The notes beneath the pieces were generated by a model. The model saw nothing but the letters and a program-made list of their open reading frames with translations. It had not been told where the DNA came from and did no database searches. Below are positions 1 to 11,999 of a stretch of 64,000 nucleotides of DNA, piece after piece. Position numbers and translations under genes: made by a program. Position 1 is the stretch's first letter. Every line of letters starts with the position of its first letter. The stretch lies in contig CM043954.1 in NCBI GenBank assembly GCA_014529385.2, positions 9,440,830-9,504,829 of the forward strand. Reading direction: 5' to 3'. Origin of the DNA: Adiantum capillus-veneris. Taxonomy: Eukaryota; Streptophyta; Polypodiopsida; Polypodiales; Pteridaceae.

Positions 1-860
1 CAACATGGAAATTTTAATGTTCAAGAACTACTCTGCTCCATCCCATCACACACTGTCACAACATTGTGAGGTTGATGAACAATTGTCTATATCTTTATTT
101 GTAATTATTTGCTTAACTTGCCCATTTGAATATTGATTATTCACTTGACAAGCAATTTAACTTGATTTTTTGATAATTTTTTGGGTCTATGTAATTATTA
201 TTTATTTTTCTTTGTTAGAATTGTTGTTTATAAAAGCCTTAATCTTTTACATGAGGTCTCTAATGAGGTATAGATTGTTGCATGATCCAACCTCAAGGAG
301 GTGACTACAATAAAAAAATGCCTATCATGTGGGTTCATTAGTAGGAAATATTTTATTTCTGTATTTTCTCACATTGTCACATACAAAAGGGTGTTCAAAA
401 AATGACCATAAATTTTTTTTATAGATTGAATAGGAAAAGGCAGCTCCCTTTTATTGATGAAAAATCCCGAGGCAAATATCTGTTTAGAGCATGCCAAAAA
501 GGTGGACATGGCCGGAGACTGCGTGAAAAAGAATGAGCCAATGTCTCCGCCCAAAAACAGACTCTACACCGCTCCCTATGAAGAGGACGAATCACTCGCT
601 GCAAACGAGAGACATGGACCTGGGCCTCAACACATTCTTCTGAAGCTTTCACCCAATCAGAAATATCAAAACCTTCTTGCACTGTCATTAGTCGGCGGCT
701 CAGATTGGCTCACCACGAGTTGTTGAGATGGTTGCTATGTTAGCGCCTCATTAGATAGACTTGGCCTCCAGCTCTGCATTTGACCCTCCAAAAAAAGTGC
801 AGGTCCTACTGCGTTTCCACTGCTAAGGCATCAAGATCATTCATATCACATCACCAGGAT
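1..860. other. AT-rich flank with no recognisable gene
   Basis: The first ~450 bases are AT-rich with no sustained coding frame. From about 420 to 730 both strands are open for roughly 90 codons. The minus frame reads in the same direction as the gypsy remnants further right, but I recognise no domain in either frame. It may be decayed transposon sequence. Confidence 0.5.
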
Positions 861-869
861 GTGATGCTA

Positions 870-2084
870 AATAATTGGCCAGCAGGCTGTTGTCCGTTTG
901 CAATCAAAAAAGTTCGTCTTGAATAGAAGCAACAAGCGGAGAATTACCCTCCCCCAGAGTCTGCATTTCATCAGCCTGCTGTGCCGGGCTGTACTATTTA
1001 ATGCTCATTTTTGGCTTGTCAGCTCTGCATTGCGAGCCTGCAAGGCAGGCACCTACGTTTTGAGCTCGATAACTCGTGTCTCAGTTGCCAGAGCTGGCCA
1101 AACTGACCGAAAGGAATTTGCAATGTACTGCAAAAATGCTTCACACGCCTGGAGCTGATCCGAGGGATTTGCGGTATGAGTCTTCCAAGGTAGAGCTATT
1201 GGATTAGTTCCCATCACATTGGCAGTTACTATATTAACATCATGGTTTTCTGGTTGCGAGGAAGTGTTTGCACCTGCATAGCCAGTTCCAACTGGAGTGG
1301 AAGTTGTAGCCCGCTCCTCCATTCTTCACCGCCAGCGTGAAACTGCCGAATCCTCTAACAGTCTGCCATTGATCAGAGACGTTGTCCCAGCAGGAGGTGA
1401 TGTGGAAAGCAGGACTTACTCCCGTCCTCGCTTTTGGCTCGATGTCCCTGCAGTGGCCATCTCCTGTGAATTAGAGGCTACCACTGCAGTAGAAGCACCA
1501 GCCACATCCAATACTTGAGCAGGTGTTTGCGACAAACCCTCAATAGGCATGGAACTCGGAGCCTCTGCTGACTGCGTGGTATTGCGTGCGAGAAATCTAT
1601 CATCCTCAAAGTGGCACAAAGGGCGAAGGGCTAGAGGAAAAACTTCCTACAAGGGAAACACCAATGTAAGAAGGGCCCGACCTTGGTACTTGTTGGGTTA
1701 TTGCACTCCATTTGCCCCACCACTCATTGACATTCTGCTAGCAATCATTCTCTGACTATCGCTGCCCAAGCCACTGGCCCAAAGTTGGCTGAATGAAATA
1801 CATTACACGCTTTAGCAGAAATGGTATAGGTTTTGGCTTGCAACCAATTTGCTTCTAAGAACCAACGATATGCATCTCTTATAACTGCATCAGTCAGCCT
1901 TGACAACTTATATTTGCCCTTCACTTTTAGTCCAAATTCGAGCTCTGCCTCTACAACAAGAATAACATGTGAAGTGCGCACAACAACATCGCTTGGCAGA
2001 CAACAACATCTTGAAATTCTTTCACTTGTTAACTGAATCTGCTGATTGTTGACCTGCACCATGTCACCAAGAGCTAACTGCTCG
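870..2084 (-). pseudogene. Unidentified coding-like stretch following a gypsy integrase fragment
   Basis: Three longish minus-strand frames follow one another (about 2119-1745, 1619-1416, 1322-1053), separated by stops and frame changes. The residue mix looks protein-like: a basic segment near 1900 (KVKGKYKLSRL), Ser/Thr/Ala-rich linkers, then a possible heptad stretch containing VIELK and VPALQARNAEL near 1030-1080. No catalytic motif is visible. Upstream on the same strand lies an integrase zinc-binding fragment whose last recognisable residues end near 2085; after that the protein no longer resembles an integrase core. It could be a second element fused to the gypsy remnant, or a host gene fragment. 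I do not recognise the family. Confidence 0.35.
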
Positions 2085-2602
2085 ATCAAAGTCACAATGT
2101 TGTACAAAACCCCTAGCATCTTGAAACAATGTTGGCCACCATAATCTAGATTGTAGCACTTTCCTTGCCATCGTCAAAGCTGCAAAGTGACCCTCTGCAA
2201 TGCTTGTATGAACCTCCTCCAGAACAGATCCTTGTTCCTATGGTAGGACACATCTTAGCAGTACATTCGCTTTTGTGCGATAATACAACTTCCTCAGGAC
2301 AATCTCAAAATCCCAGCTTTCAATAGCCATTTGGCGACGTTGATGTCTAAACAAGAATGAAGGCATTTCACCACTGTCGAGAAAATGAAACATCTACTCA
2401 TACCAGGTCCAGGGAATGTTGGGAATCATCCTAGTTGATTGTGTAACTAGAATCTCATCCGCAACTACTCCTCTCAAAAAGAGAGACGCATCCGAAAATT
2501 CATCAGCAACCCCCTTCGGCCGCTCGCCAAAATCTAGTCGGGGCAGGTAATCAGCAACCACATGCTGGGCTCCAGGACGATGTATTACCTCAAAATCAAA
2601 TT
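2085..2602 (-). pseudogene. Ty3/gypsy RNase H C-terminus plus integrase H2C2 zinc finger (remnant)
   Basis: Read on the minus strand, the segment starts with the RNase H C-terminal signature FEVIHRPGAQHVVADYLPRL. It continues through the usual linker (GEMPSFLFRHQRRQMA) into the integrase zinc-binding block (GHFAALTMARK, then LWWPTLFQDARGFVQHCD). These are standard successive parts of a gypsy Pol polyprotein. At least two in-frame stops break it, and the expected second zinc cysteine pair is incomplete (CDFDR where CxxC-type spacing is usual). The protein begins abruptly at the edge of an LTR inserted at 2603, so the upstream reverse transcriptase is not contiguous. No integrase catalytic core is seen downstream. 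It is a dead fragment. Confidence 0.8.
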
Positions 2603-5560
2603 TGAAAGGGCAAGGGAACTGGAACATGCTCATCGCCACCCAGACATGCCCTATATAGGCCCTTGGCCTGCTAAATATAGGGACCTCCTTGACTACATGT
2701 CCGTCCTGGCCCTTAGCCGTGCCTGGTCCTACCCTTGGCATAGACATTAGTCCCCCCTTGGAGAAGTGTTGTCGTCCTCGAAAACAAGAGTGATGATACA
2801 CTAATGTTTTCTATAGTGGCATCCTTCATGGATCCAGCTGTTTGGTTGACCAGAACACGGTTCAGCAAGAGGTTCAATGAAACCAAGAGTAACATCTTGA
2901 TTGTTCACATTGTTGTCCATTTGCAACCAGCTTGTGTTACCGATTTCTATCCTATCAGGGTGTGTAGACTCCATTTAGAACACACATGAGTATTCCAAAC
3001 GTGTTATGACACAAAGATGTACCCTAAAGAGTATCTCTTTTAACTTTCCATGAAAGTCACTTGCTAACATAACGCATTATCCAAGTTTAAGTCCTTGACT
3101 GGTTTTCCAATTGCAGCAGTAAACAACCCCACCATTACTAGTGTTCAAGGTTGAGAACTTGATTTATACATGAAGAGACTACACCTAGTCGCAAACATGC
3201 TTTAACTTATAGTAAGCAAACTCCAAGTAGAGCAATAAATGCTTATTGATTGGATCGCTTGGCGCTCACGTACGCACTTTGCATATCCTTCAGCACAAGA
3301 TTACACTTTGTAATTTGCCTATTCCCTTGGATAACTGACAGTATTCAGGTGTGTTCTCCCTCACGGTTTACAAACAGTCTTCCCAGATGAGTGGTAAATG
3401 GGAATCACAATATCCTGTAACATTGTTGAGGAATCAACAATGTCCAGAGTAACCATCGTGGTAACTTGAAAAATCCACAAACACCCAAACCGAGCCATGA
3501 CTGCTATTGGTGATTAGTAGACCCAAAAGTATTCTCATAGAGATACTACACATAGAGTGCAAATTGCTTCATAAGCAACAACTTGAGTAATATGCATGTC
3601 GTTCCAAATCAACCTTTGTTAAACACTAGGTCCCATTACGCCTAGTGTGCATGCATTTAGCAAAAAATAGATCCGAACATGTATATCCATGATCATCCTT
3701 GCCAATACTTATGGCAAATGTGATACGCCTAGCACACATTAAAGAGGAATGTAAATAGTTCTGAAAAGAAACTAAATACATTCAGCTACAATCATTTGCA
3801 AGCCTTCTTGAAACGTCTAAACCATAATAGACGGTGAGACAATAATCACTTCTAGGTACAAACAATGGAACTTTTCATTAACAACTCATAGCCTTTCTAT
3901 ATGTAAAACGACCATCTGTAATGTTGTTTAGCAGCACTTGTACCTTAACAAGTCTTTCTAAGTATCCGACAGTTTCTGGCCACTGAAATTGATCTTGATA
4001 CGTCGTGCTGAAAATGGTTTAAAAAACAGATTTGACCAGCACCTAGGTACTTTGTCGTGACACATATTTGAAATAGTGGGCGCTAGTGTCAGCCCTAGAG
4101 ACTCCTATTTGCCACATGTAGAATATGTCTCAACTAAGGATGTCTGCAAAAAGAACATCCTACAAGTACAAGATGTACTTGTGTGTGGAGATAGTTGCGT
4201 ACACTTTGCGACGTGAGTGAGAGGGACCCTCATTATCATTGCTCCACACTGACTAAACCGAACTCCTTGAGTTCCTAGATCATGTTGTATCCCATGTGAC
4301 AACATGTGCCAAACAGAACCATACCTTGTAGGTCTATAATTGTTTCACTAAGAACCAAAACCATCACGGTATCTTGAGGAACATGGAAGACAGAAAATAA
4401 CACTAATTTCTCAAAATGTTGTGCTCTTACATGACCGTGTCATGCGGCTAAAGAGCAATCTGGATGAAAGTCTTCTCGCTCAAACAGCCCTTGTAGAGAA
4501 CTTAATCAAACATAATTGGAAAGAAAAAGAAACCAAAAACCTATACTTACACTGAGGTAAATAATACCTTATACTTACCCAAATGGCCAGTGCAGCTTTC
4601 CACCTGGAAAGATACATGAAATAAAATTTCTTTGACTTATGAAACACTAATAGAGAAATTAGTGAAGCTAAAGAAATTTAAACTGGTAACCCTGGGTGTT
4701 GCCTATGAAATCCAAACCCGTTGGTTATAATCTACGTAGTCAAACTCCTTGGTAAGACCTTTTATAGTATCTGCTCAACTAGCAGGTAACGATAACCATC
4801 ATAGGCGCCCGTGTATAAAAATGATTGGAATCAACTTTAGAAGTTGAATTGATCCACTATCCCCTGGTAGATTGTAGACCTCTTTCCTTAAAAGTTCAAC
4901 TGGGATAGATCAAACTGTGATCCTCAATGCCTATGGGGTGATTCAGTAAGCACCCGCGGGGTCTTACCCCAAAACTATGCGTCCATAGACACTCGTAGTG
5001 CTATAGAGAGAACAAGAGATCCACACCAGTGAAAGGCCTAGCTCTTATGGACAACCATGCTATCAAAACGGTGTTGTTGTATTTAAAATCCATGGTAGAG
5101 ATGAGCTGATGTGCGTCTCAAATTTAAACTCAACTTGAGCGTCACACTAAAAGTATGTAGTGCAAAAATGACACCCTAAACATCCGTTATGACAAGACTC
5201 CTGCTTGTCCATTAACGTCAATGTGTACTCCACTGGGTAGCTCTGTTTGATCTTAAGAAGAATTACCCAAGGAATGCCAACAGTTGGGTCGTACCCGAGG
5301 TCTCACAATGACTCTTAGCCAGTGTGTGTGGCTCATAGCCCTTATGGAAATTAGTGCTCGATCAGGGAACAATGAAGACTAAAGGAGAGGGCAGCTTGCC
5401 CAAATTTCTAGCTGAGAGTTAGAGCTCCTTGGCTCAGGCTGACTCCCAAACAAAACAGGTATAATCAAAAGATTGTTAAAAAGTTTTCATTATTCTTAAA
5501 GAGAAATAGAAAAGAGAGAGAGAGAATGCTGGGCTAAGGAATTTTCCTTAAGTTATTACC
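2603..5560 (-). mobile_element. Long LTR (~3 kb), copy A
   Basis: This interval repeats, in opposite orientation, the segment at about 48085-50624. Many blocks match nearly exactly, including the ones around 2815-3000, 4105-4305 and 4700-5300. Its minus-strand 3' end (2603-2760) also matches 45367-45509, which is directly followed by a tRNA-iMet-type primer site; that identifies this end as an LTR terminus. The terminus reads TTTCA on the minus strand and carries a TATA-like motif (CTATATAGGG) about 110 bases before the end. It abuts RNase H coding sequence at 2602 with AAATT next to the border. The 5' border is not resolved; similarity fades near 5560. The short open frames inside are not genes. 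Confidence 0.65.
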
Positions 5561-6370
5561 TTGTATATACCGTGCTCATGCTCATGTGCATCTTCTGCAT
5601 AGTGTGCAATTTATCCTAGAAGCATTCAACATTCTGGCTGTATAACGCTCTTCGAGAGAGAGGTAACAGAAAAAAAAATTCGCAACTTGACCCATCGATC
5701 TTGTAGCGATCGTGACGATGAAAGGATGACTTAAATAGGGCACTTTGCCTGTGAAATAAGTTCTCTTATGAATTCCTGATGTCGTATTGGCATGCCATTG
5801 GAAAAAATGGCCTTTGGACCATTTTCTACATCTGATAACCTTGTGATCTTCACATATGCAACATGTTGTTCTCAAGCTTGACACTGTGCCAAATCTCGAG
5901 TGTTCTTTGCATGGTCTGTGCATGCGGCCCTGAGGACCTACACCATCCTTGCATAGTTTGGTCAATTAAAATGGTAATTGATCATCAGTGTCGACGAAGC
6001 CTTGCGTGGCATGGAACTTTGTTCATCTTGCACAATTGTAGAAGAATCAATTGCTGCATATCTGTAAAATTTTTTGAGTTTGCTGAGGTTGGAGGAATTT
6101 TGCAACTCTATGCCTGGACAACCTGTCAAATCATGCAAGAAGAGGATGGGGGGAGAGCCGGCCTATGGGCATCCTCCCTTGAAGGCAAGCCCAAAACGTT
6201 GCCGTGGGCATTATTGTATGAACATCCAATAATAAAACTAAAAAAATATGTTGAGAAGCTCCTATGGCCGACTGCATGGTCTATGCAGAGGAGAAAACCG
6301 CCAAGGAGTCGCGGTCTTGGCCGAACCAGGCTTCGTCCTAGTGATGTGAAAGAGTCCCCACAACGTGGCA
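5561..6370. other. Unassigned sequence between LTR copy A and the gypsy linker
   Basis: No domain is recognised. Open frames exist on both strands (5582-5965 minus, 5863-6396 plus), but they overlap each other and contain no motif. This may be the 5' part of the long LTR or the remains of the interrupted gypsy element. A matching AAATT target duplication for copy A was looked for here and not found. Confidence 0.4.
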
Positions 6371-6373
6371 AGC

Positions 6374-7153
6374 TCAACAAGGCTTCAACCGCCTGATTTT
6401 GTTTTGGTCGACGGCCTGCCCCTTCCCTTGCTTAGCAGCCTTGCCCACACCGTTATCCACTCCCTTTGGCTCTACCCTAAGCAAGTGAGCCTGCACACGG
6501 CCGTCTCCTCCCGCATTTCTCCTCCCTCCAAGGGAACTTGCCCACGACTCATATCCTCTTCTGATCCTTCCACCATATTCATTGTCTCCGCTATCACCGG
6601 CCATGCTGCCTGAACTGGTTGTCTGCATATTCCTAACATGACCCGAACTTTCCTGCGACCCTTTTTCACTATCAGCAAAGTTTGCCTTCCAATTGTGCTT
6701 TACCCTGGCTTGATGTAATCATGGTCTCCCCAAAATAATATGATAATCTTGACTATGATCCTCAATATTTAACACTACCAACAAAATAGCAAAAGACAAA
6801 CCAGCCACATCCAGTACAATGCCTTGTAGTAATCCTACTGGTTGTACTCTTCTCTCATCCGCCATGCAAACTACAAAGGATATAGGTTCCCAATCTCTAA
6901 GACCAAAGCACTCACAAGCCGCTTGAGTAATAGTATTCACTCATGCACCTCCATCTAATAGGAGTTTATTGATATATGTGCCATGATATCTTACTGAAAG
7001 CTCAAGAATGCGTGTATCCGTCATCCTAGTTTCCGGCAACGAGATTGAATCATCCCGCTCACCCTCAACTATCGCAATATCAACTTCCATCTCATTCATT
7101 GCTTTGAACTTCTGACTCAGCAAAGCGTTATGAAAATTCGAAACCAATTTCAA
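6374..7153 (-). pseudogene. Ty3/gypsy retropepsin and downstream linker (remnant)
   Basis: The minus strand encodes an aspartic protease of the retropepsin type, which would cleave the Gag-Pol polyprotein. The catalytic motif LLLDGGA is at about 7136-7153 reading into 6940. The C-terminal signature YHIILGRPWLHQAR is near 6700-6740. A TGA stop follows DGGA directly, where glycine is usual, so the frame is broken at the active site. After the protease the frame passes into a Gly/Ser/Arg-rich linker (6374-6660) of the kind that precedes reverse transcriptase, and then ends. Reverse transcriptase is missing. It lies directly downstream of the gag remnant at 7362-8641 and belongs to the same element. 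Confidence 0.75.
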
Positions 7154-7361
7154 TCAGCAATCCCAATCGTACTTGTAATAGTGATTCTAGAACCTCTTTC
7201 CAAATAGAATCCCAATTATCCTCTTCCATGGTATTTGCCTTGTTTCGGACTTTTCCCTCTTTCTTTTGTGAAGAGGGGGTCGTTGGTCCTGATGATTGCA
7301 ATTGTGTTACTAAATGTGGCATCAAAGTTCTAGTCTTTTTACGTACATATTCTTGAGTTGC

Positions 7362-8641
7362 TCAATCCAAGAGCTTAACATCGGCTGCTGGTACCACATT
7401 TTTGCCAGAACAAGTAATCAAAAAAACCACCGGGTCAGATTTGTCCAGCCCCTCAATCTGAACCATATCCATACTCGGTTGCTTTCCACCAGCACGTTCC
7501 TGTTTCTTCCAATCATATTCCATAGCCTCTGAACACTCCGACCACCAATGTCCATCTCCCAAACAGAAAAGGCAGGTCTTGGGTCGATTAGGATCTCGGC
7601 CACCTCTTCCACGATCGTGACCCCTTCCTTGACCCCGTCCACCGCCTGGTCCTTGCAAAGGCACCTCTGATGCATGAGCGTGGGCCAACGCCACCACAGG
7701 CTCTTGTCCATGTCGTGACTGTTGTAACTGCCATGTAGAGGAATCCCGACTCCTACGTCCATGACCATTGTAATAACATTCCACTGTATTATGGATAATG
7801 ACTGTACAAATTGCACACCATTTCTGATTCATTGCACACTCTTGAGTGGCATGTCCCGGATTCTGGCGCTGAGTACACCACAGCGCCTTCATACTTTTAA
7901 CCACCGCAAAAGATTTCGCCAATTTGGATGGAATACCTTTCCCTTGACGTTGGAATTTTTTCCAAGGTGCTTCCTTCGATTCTTTCACTGGACCACTGTT
8001 GCTTGAATCTAAGAATTCTAAGTTTGCACTCTCCGACTCCGAACTATCACTGCCACTTCCTTGAGATTTACGATGAGATTTCTTACGATCCTTTTTCTTT
8101 GATTTCCTTGGTGAATTCATATCCTCTAAAGCCTCTCCTGCTACAACAGCCCTTGCAATAACATTATCCAGTGGAGTGGTTACCTTATCCACTATTGCCA
8201 TAGTAGTTTTGAGATCCCTATTGAGTCCTCACAAAAAATAATCATTCAACATTTCGGCTGCTGGCCGTTGTGCCTGAGGTACCCTCTGCAAAAGCATCCA
8301 AAACTTTCGCAGCATAATCCTCACTGGGAAACGACTTTTGACGTAACATTAGAAGCTTTTCCAAATGTTGAGGGACGGTCATTTCCATTTTAAATTGACT
8401 CAAGAACACTCTAGACCCTTCGACATACGTTTGAAAGTGATCGTTAGGATACTTTCGCACCCATTTTGTAGCTTTTCCTAAAAGTGTGGATTCAAACACC
8501 AATTGTTGATGTAGAGGAACCACAGTGCCAGGATGATTCAATCCATAAATTTTATTAAATCGTTGCAAATGTGTTTCAGGGTCTTCCTTTGAAAGACCTC
8601 AAAAGAAACTATACTTAATCTCACCGCCCACCACTGGCTAC
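7362..8641 (-). pseudogene. Ty3/gypsy Gag with two CCHC zinc knuckles (remnant)
   Basis: Gag packages the retrotransposon RNA. On the minus strand the capsid part runs from about 8641 to 8242, with typical signatures (GLSKEDPETHLQRFNKIYG, LLGKATKWV, FLSQFKMEM, LRQKSFPSEDYAAKVLDAF). A basic Ser/Lys-rich stretch follows near 8060-8130, then two zinc knuckles: CAICTVIIHNTVEC and CLFCLGDGHWWSEC, both CX2CX4HX4C. Between them lies a Gly/Arg-rich RNA-binding segment (GGGRGQGRGHDRGRGG). Stops at the third codon and near 8570, plus a frame change around 8210-8240, show that it is dead. Retropepsin follows downstream. Confidence 0.8.
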
Positions 8642-9225
8642 GTCATAGTCCCCCTCCTGGAAAAAGCTGTCGAACAATAGGAGGCGAGGACGATGGCGGT
8701 GAAACCACGAGACTGCTTACTGGAGAGTTTTGGAGCAATATGAGTGGGTGAGAGAGAGTGCACGGCAGGAGGACATGACTGACTACACGGAGTATGCTGC
8801 GCACGCCAAATATACCGACCACACACCGGGTTTGGCGATGGGGGACACATGTTCCTCAGTTTGAGGTGTAGAAAAAATGAATTCATATGAACCGTCTCTC
8901 TTTCGTCTTGCATCGTAGTCTCCATATGTAATGCCTAATGCTCCGCAATGGAGAAATAAGCACTTCCTTACATTATATGAACACAAGGTAAATGAAGACA
9001 GAATAGAAGACAATACACAGGAACAGAACACTGTCTTCTTCATTGATATGTAACAGAACACAAAATTGCATGAGAATGATATATTGAATGCATGGGCAAT
9101 ATCCACAAAGACTGGTATGCCTCCCCCAATACACCCGTTGCTCCAGTGTAGATTGAGAACCGTGCAAAACATCGTCCTGTCCTATAATATCCCATGAAGA
9201 ACTATCCCAAAGCCGCACGAACTCC
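8642..9225. other. Probable 5' leader of the gypsy element; no gene
   Basis: This lies upstream (minus-strand sense) of the gag start at 8641. It holds only overlapping short frames on the minus strand and no motif. It would be expected to contain the leader and perhaps the LTR of the gypsy remnant, but I could not find a convincing primer-binding site. Confidence 0.35.
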
Positions 9226-9227
9226 TA

Positions 9228-9900
9228 GTCCGGAATGTCCAGACATCCGCAAGACCACAATGTGTGGCTTATGCCGTAACATACTACATCTACCTAAGAA
9301 ACAAGGATGTCACTACGAAGATCAATGTCATCGACCATAGCTATGGAGATGTGGAACAAACCCCATGAGAGGAATTAAACTCCACAACTGACCAAGAAGG
9401 AGAAATACTAGCTTGGCTACAAAACAAAGCACACAATTGGACAAGTGAAGCTTCTGAAAGTGGTAGTTTAAAAAAGAGGTTTGCATTCATGATAGGTCAA
9501 TGCAAGACAAGGCTTATGTACCAGAGCCTTTTCCAGAAGAGATGTTTGAAACTTTTGTATGGCAATAGACACTGGCCACTCTTGATGTATGCGTGAATGA
9601 GGTGACCTTGACCAAATTCTGTGATGAGGAAGGATATGATATTATTCCATTCCAGATATGAGTGTTAGCCTAAATCCAAAATCAAAATTGGAAGTCCCTG
9701 ATAGGGAAGAAGTTGCAGATTGTTGATGCATAGTGGATGAGAGCTCAATAAGGGACCTTGAACAAACGGATGAAGAAGCATTCCAGGACTCCACGGATTA
9801 GTTGTTGAAGGACAACGCAGACAATGAGATTTCAAGTAGCTCAGATCAGAACATCGAACGGAAGGATCGACAAGTGATCTACTATGATTTTCCGAACCAA
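9228..9900 (+). pseudogene. Unidentified plus-strand coding remnant
   Basis: One forward frame from about 9230 stays open for over 100 codons apart from a single TGA. It reads protein-like segments such as VAYAVTYYIYLRNKD, INVIDHSYGDVEQTP and GEILAWLQNKAHNWTSEAS. A +1 shift near 9520 continues it as PEPFPEEMFETFVWQ and VCVNEVTLTKFCDEEGYD; an acidic Ser/Asp-rich tail then reaches about 9900. The consistency of the frame, its amphipathic residue pattern and the lack of low complexity argue for former coding sequence. I recognise no family. It lies head to head with the minus-strand gag-type remnant at 9924-11660 and may belong to a different element. Confidence 0.45.
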
Positions 9901-9923
9901 AATCCTTGAAGACACCGTAGATA

Positions 9924-11660
9924 TCAGAATAAAAGCACGAACAAACAAAACAAGACAAAAGAATACTCAGTACCTCTGTTAACCGACAAAACGTAGTACT
10001 TAAGGTTGGTTGAAGCAACCAATTTCCTTAAAGATGGGACATCAAAGAGATACATGAAACCCGACTCAAACAAAACAAAAATTAAAAAGAAGAACAAACA
10101 AAAAACACTAACGAAAATCATTTTCAAAAAAGCAACGAAGTTGTCCAAAACCGAGCACAATAACAGGTTGTGTGTGTTTGAGTTCGTCCTTTTTTCTTGG
10201 TTTATCCTTCTGATCAATTCTCCGATCATTTGATCAATGTTCGGCACAGTTGGGTTTTGCCCGCCCAATTGCATTGTGGACTCACTAACGGTTGAAGAGG
10301 TGCTACTCGTCCCTTGGTCTATGTCTTTGGTGACCTCTCCATATGCCTTGCAATTGCCTACCAAATGCAACGCCTCTTTTGTGACTTGCTCAAAGGTAAC
10401 ACGTTCCTTTAAGTGTTACCTTTGAGCAAGTCACATTTTGCAACCCTTATATGAAAAGGACTGACAATCTCTCATCCTGAGGTAGTTTCTAGTAGGGCAT
10501 CTTTCTATGTATTGCTTGAAACAAAGCGAGGCTTCCTTCTCATTTTGTCTAAATGCATAGATCTGGGAGACAGTATTATGCTTAGTTCCTCTCTTTGAGA
10601 ATTCCTCAGTGAATTCTTGGAGAAGATACTCAATACATGGGAATTCTAGGCTGTTAAAAGGTTGAAACTAGGTCAAAGCAGTCTCGTTTAAAGTCAACAT
10701 TGGCATACGGATCTCCTGATCCACTATACCTTTTGGATACACATTTTGACACTTGAGATGGTCACATGCTTCTGGAGTCCGCAACCATCCTCACCACCCC
10801 TAGTCCTCCTAGTGTGGTCTCTCTAGGTTCATAATCTCGATCCCCTTGGCACTATAACTAGTATCCTATCCGCTATACGTTCATCAAGTTGATCTGATGT
10901 AATAGTTGGAGGAATTCTAGTGATGTAAGTCACGTCAGGTGTTGCATTGCCCCTCTGTGTGTTCATAGAATCCCGTTGATCCCATAGGCCCTGTGTTTGA
11001 AAACCATTCATGTCCAAAATAATCTTCCACTCTAGTTTTGTCGTGGTTTTCACTTCTTTTGGATGTACATAGTATTGGTGGAGTGGTCTCCGAAAATATA
11101 TATATCGTTCTAACTCCTTACAATACCCATAGGAGAGTATTTTTTGCCATACTTGTCCATTATGACCACCTGAATACTTCTACCTCTGTGTAAGTAACAA
11201 CGTATAGTTTTTGCGGTCAGTTAGTTCCTTGATGCGGGGTTCATCACATCTATAATAGAGTATTTTCTCTCCATTATTGAATTTATATAGCCCCACGTAA
11301 GTGTTGTCTGTATTAAGCCTCTCTATCTCATTGGTGCGTCTGAGCACCGTATTTTGCTTATCCATTTTGGGTAGTCCATCTGCTAGCTCTTCATCTAATT
11401 TGTCCTTGGTGCCAGTCATCCCCCATTTGTCCACAATAAAGGGGTTGTGAACCACTAACTACATCATTCCCTCTCTGTCAAAATACCTATCCCAGTCATA
11501 ATCAACACCTACAAGGTCTTTGAACTGGCCTGGCTTATTTTCCAACTTAGCACAGTAGCAGTCCATTCAATCCTTATAGATTTTGGCCTTGAGCACATTT
11601 TCACATTAAAACTTCAAGTACAACAATTTTACGTCATATGCAGTTTGAGAAGGACCCTAC
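9924..11660 (-). pseudogene. Gag-type polyprotein remnant with unusual N-terminal region
   Basis: Minus-strand frames follow one another from ~11660 to ~9924. The N-terminal part (11660-10830) contains DWMDCYCAKLENKPG, VDYDWDRYFDREG, VGLYKFNNGEKILYYRC and KLEWKIILDMNGFQTQG; I do not recognise these. The middle (10720-10440) has the look of a retrotransposon Gag capsid: EYLLQEFTEEFSKRGTKHN, VSQIYAFRQNEKEASLCF, KQYIERCP. The C-terminal part includes RVTFEQVTKEALHLV (10359-10403), which is encoded again by an identical 45-base block at 61657-61701. Several stops and shifts make it non-functional. The assignment to Gag rests on the middle block; the N-terminal region could come from a different source. 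Confidence 0.5.
10381..10434. repeat. Perfect 22-bp inverted repeat (hairpin)
   Basis: Arms at 10381-10402 and 10413-10434 are exact reverse complements (GTGACTTGCTCAAAGGTAAC plus AC), separated by a 10-base loop. The left arm is part of a 45-base block repeated identically at 61657-61701, where no second arm follows. The right arm therefore looks like a local inverted duplication. Confidence 0.9.
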
Positions 11661-11999
11661 CCCATGGAAGCTGTTTCATTAGGGTTCAACTTGTTGGAGT
11701 CCTCAATCATTATGCTGTATGTTGTTTCTGACAAGGTGTCAGAAAAGCTTTCCCCTACAATGGGTTCTAAAGGATGCATGGTCTTCGATTCACGCTACCT
11801 TCAGTCAAACTGGGTTACCTCATTAGCTAGCCTGAATTCCCCATTGTGATCTTACTTGTTGGGTAGTATTCTCTAGTACCAACAATGTATCAAAAAATGC
11901 TTGATAGCTGTAAGTTTACATTCGTTTCTTGTTAGTTCTAGCTTTCAATCGACAAAATTCAACGAGGTTTTTCAATAGCACACAATTTTACTCACAACA

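Noticed and set aside
6935-6945. Stop-codon recoding: TGA in place of glycine both in the retropepsin (DGGA-stop) and in ODC
   Set aside because: Both are in genes with further damage, and no recoding element is visible. Coincident mutation in pseudogenes is simpler.
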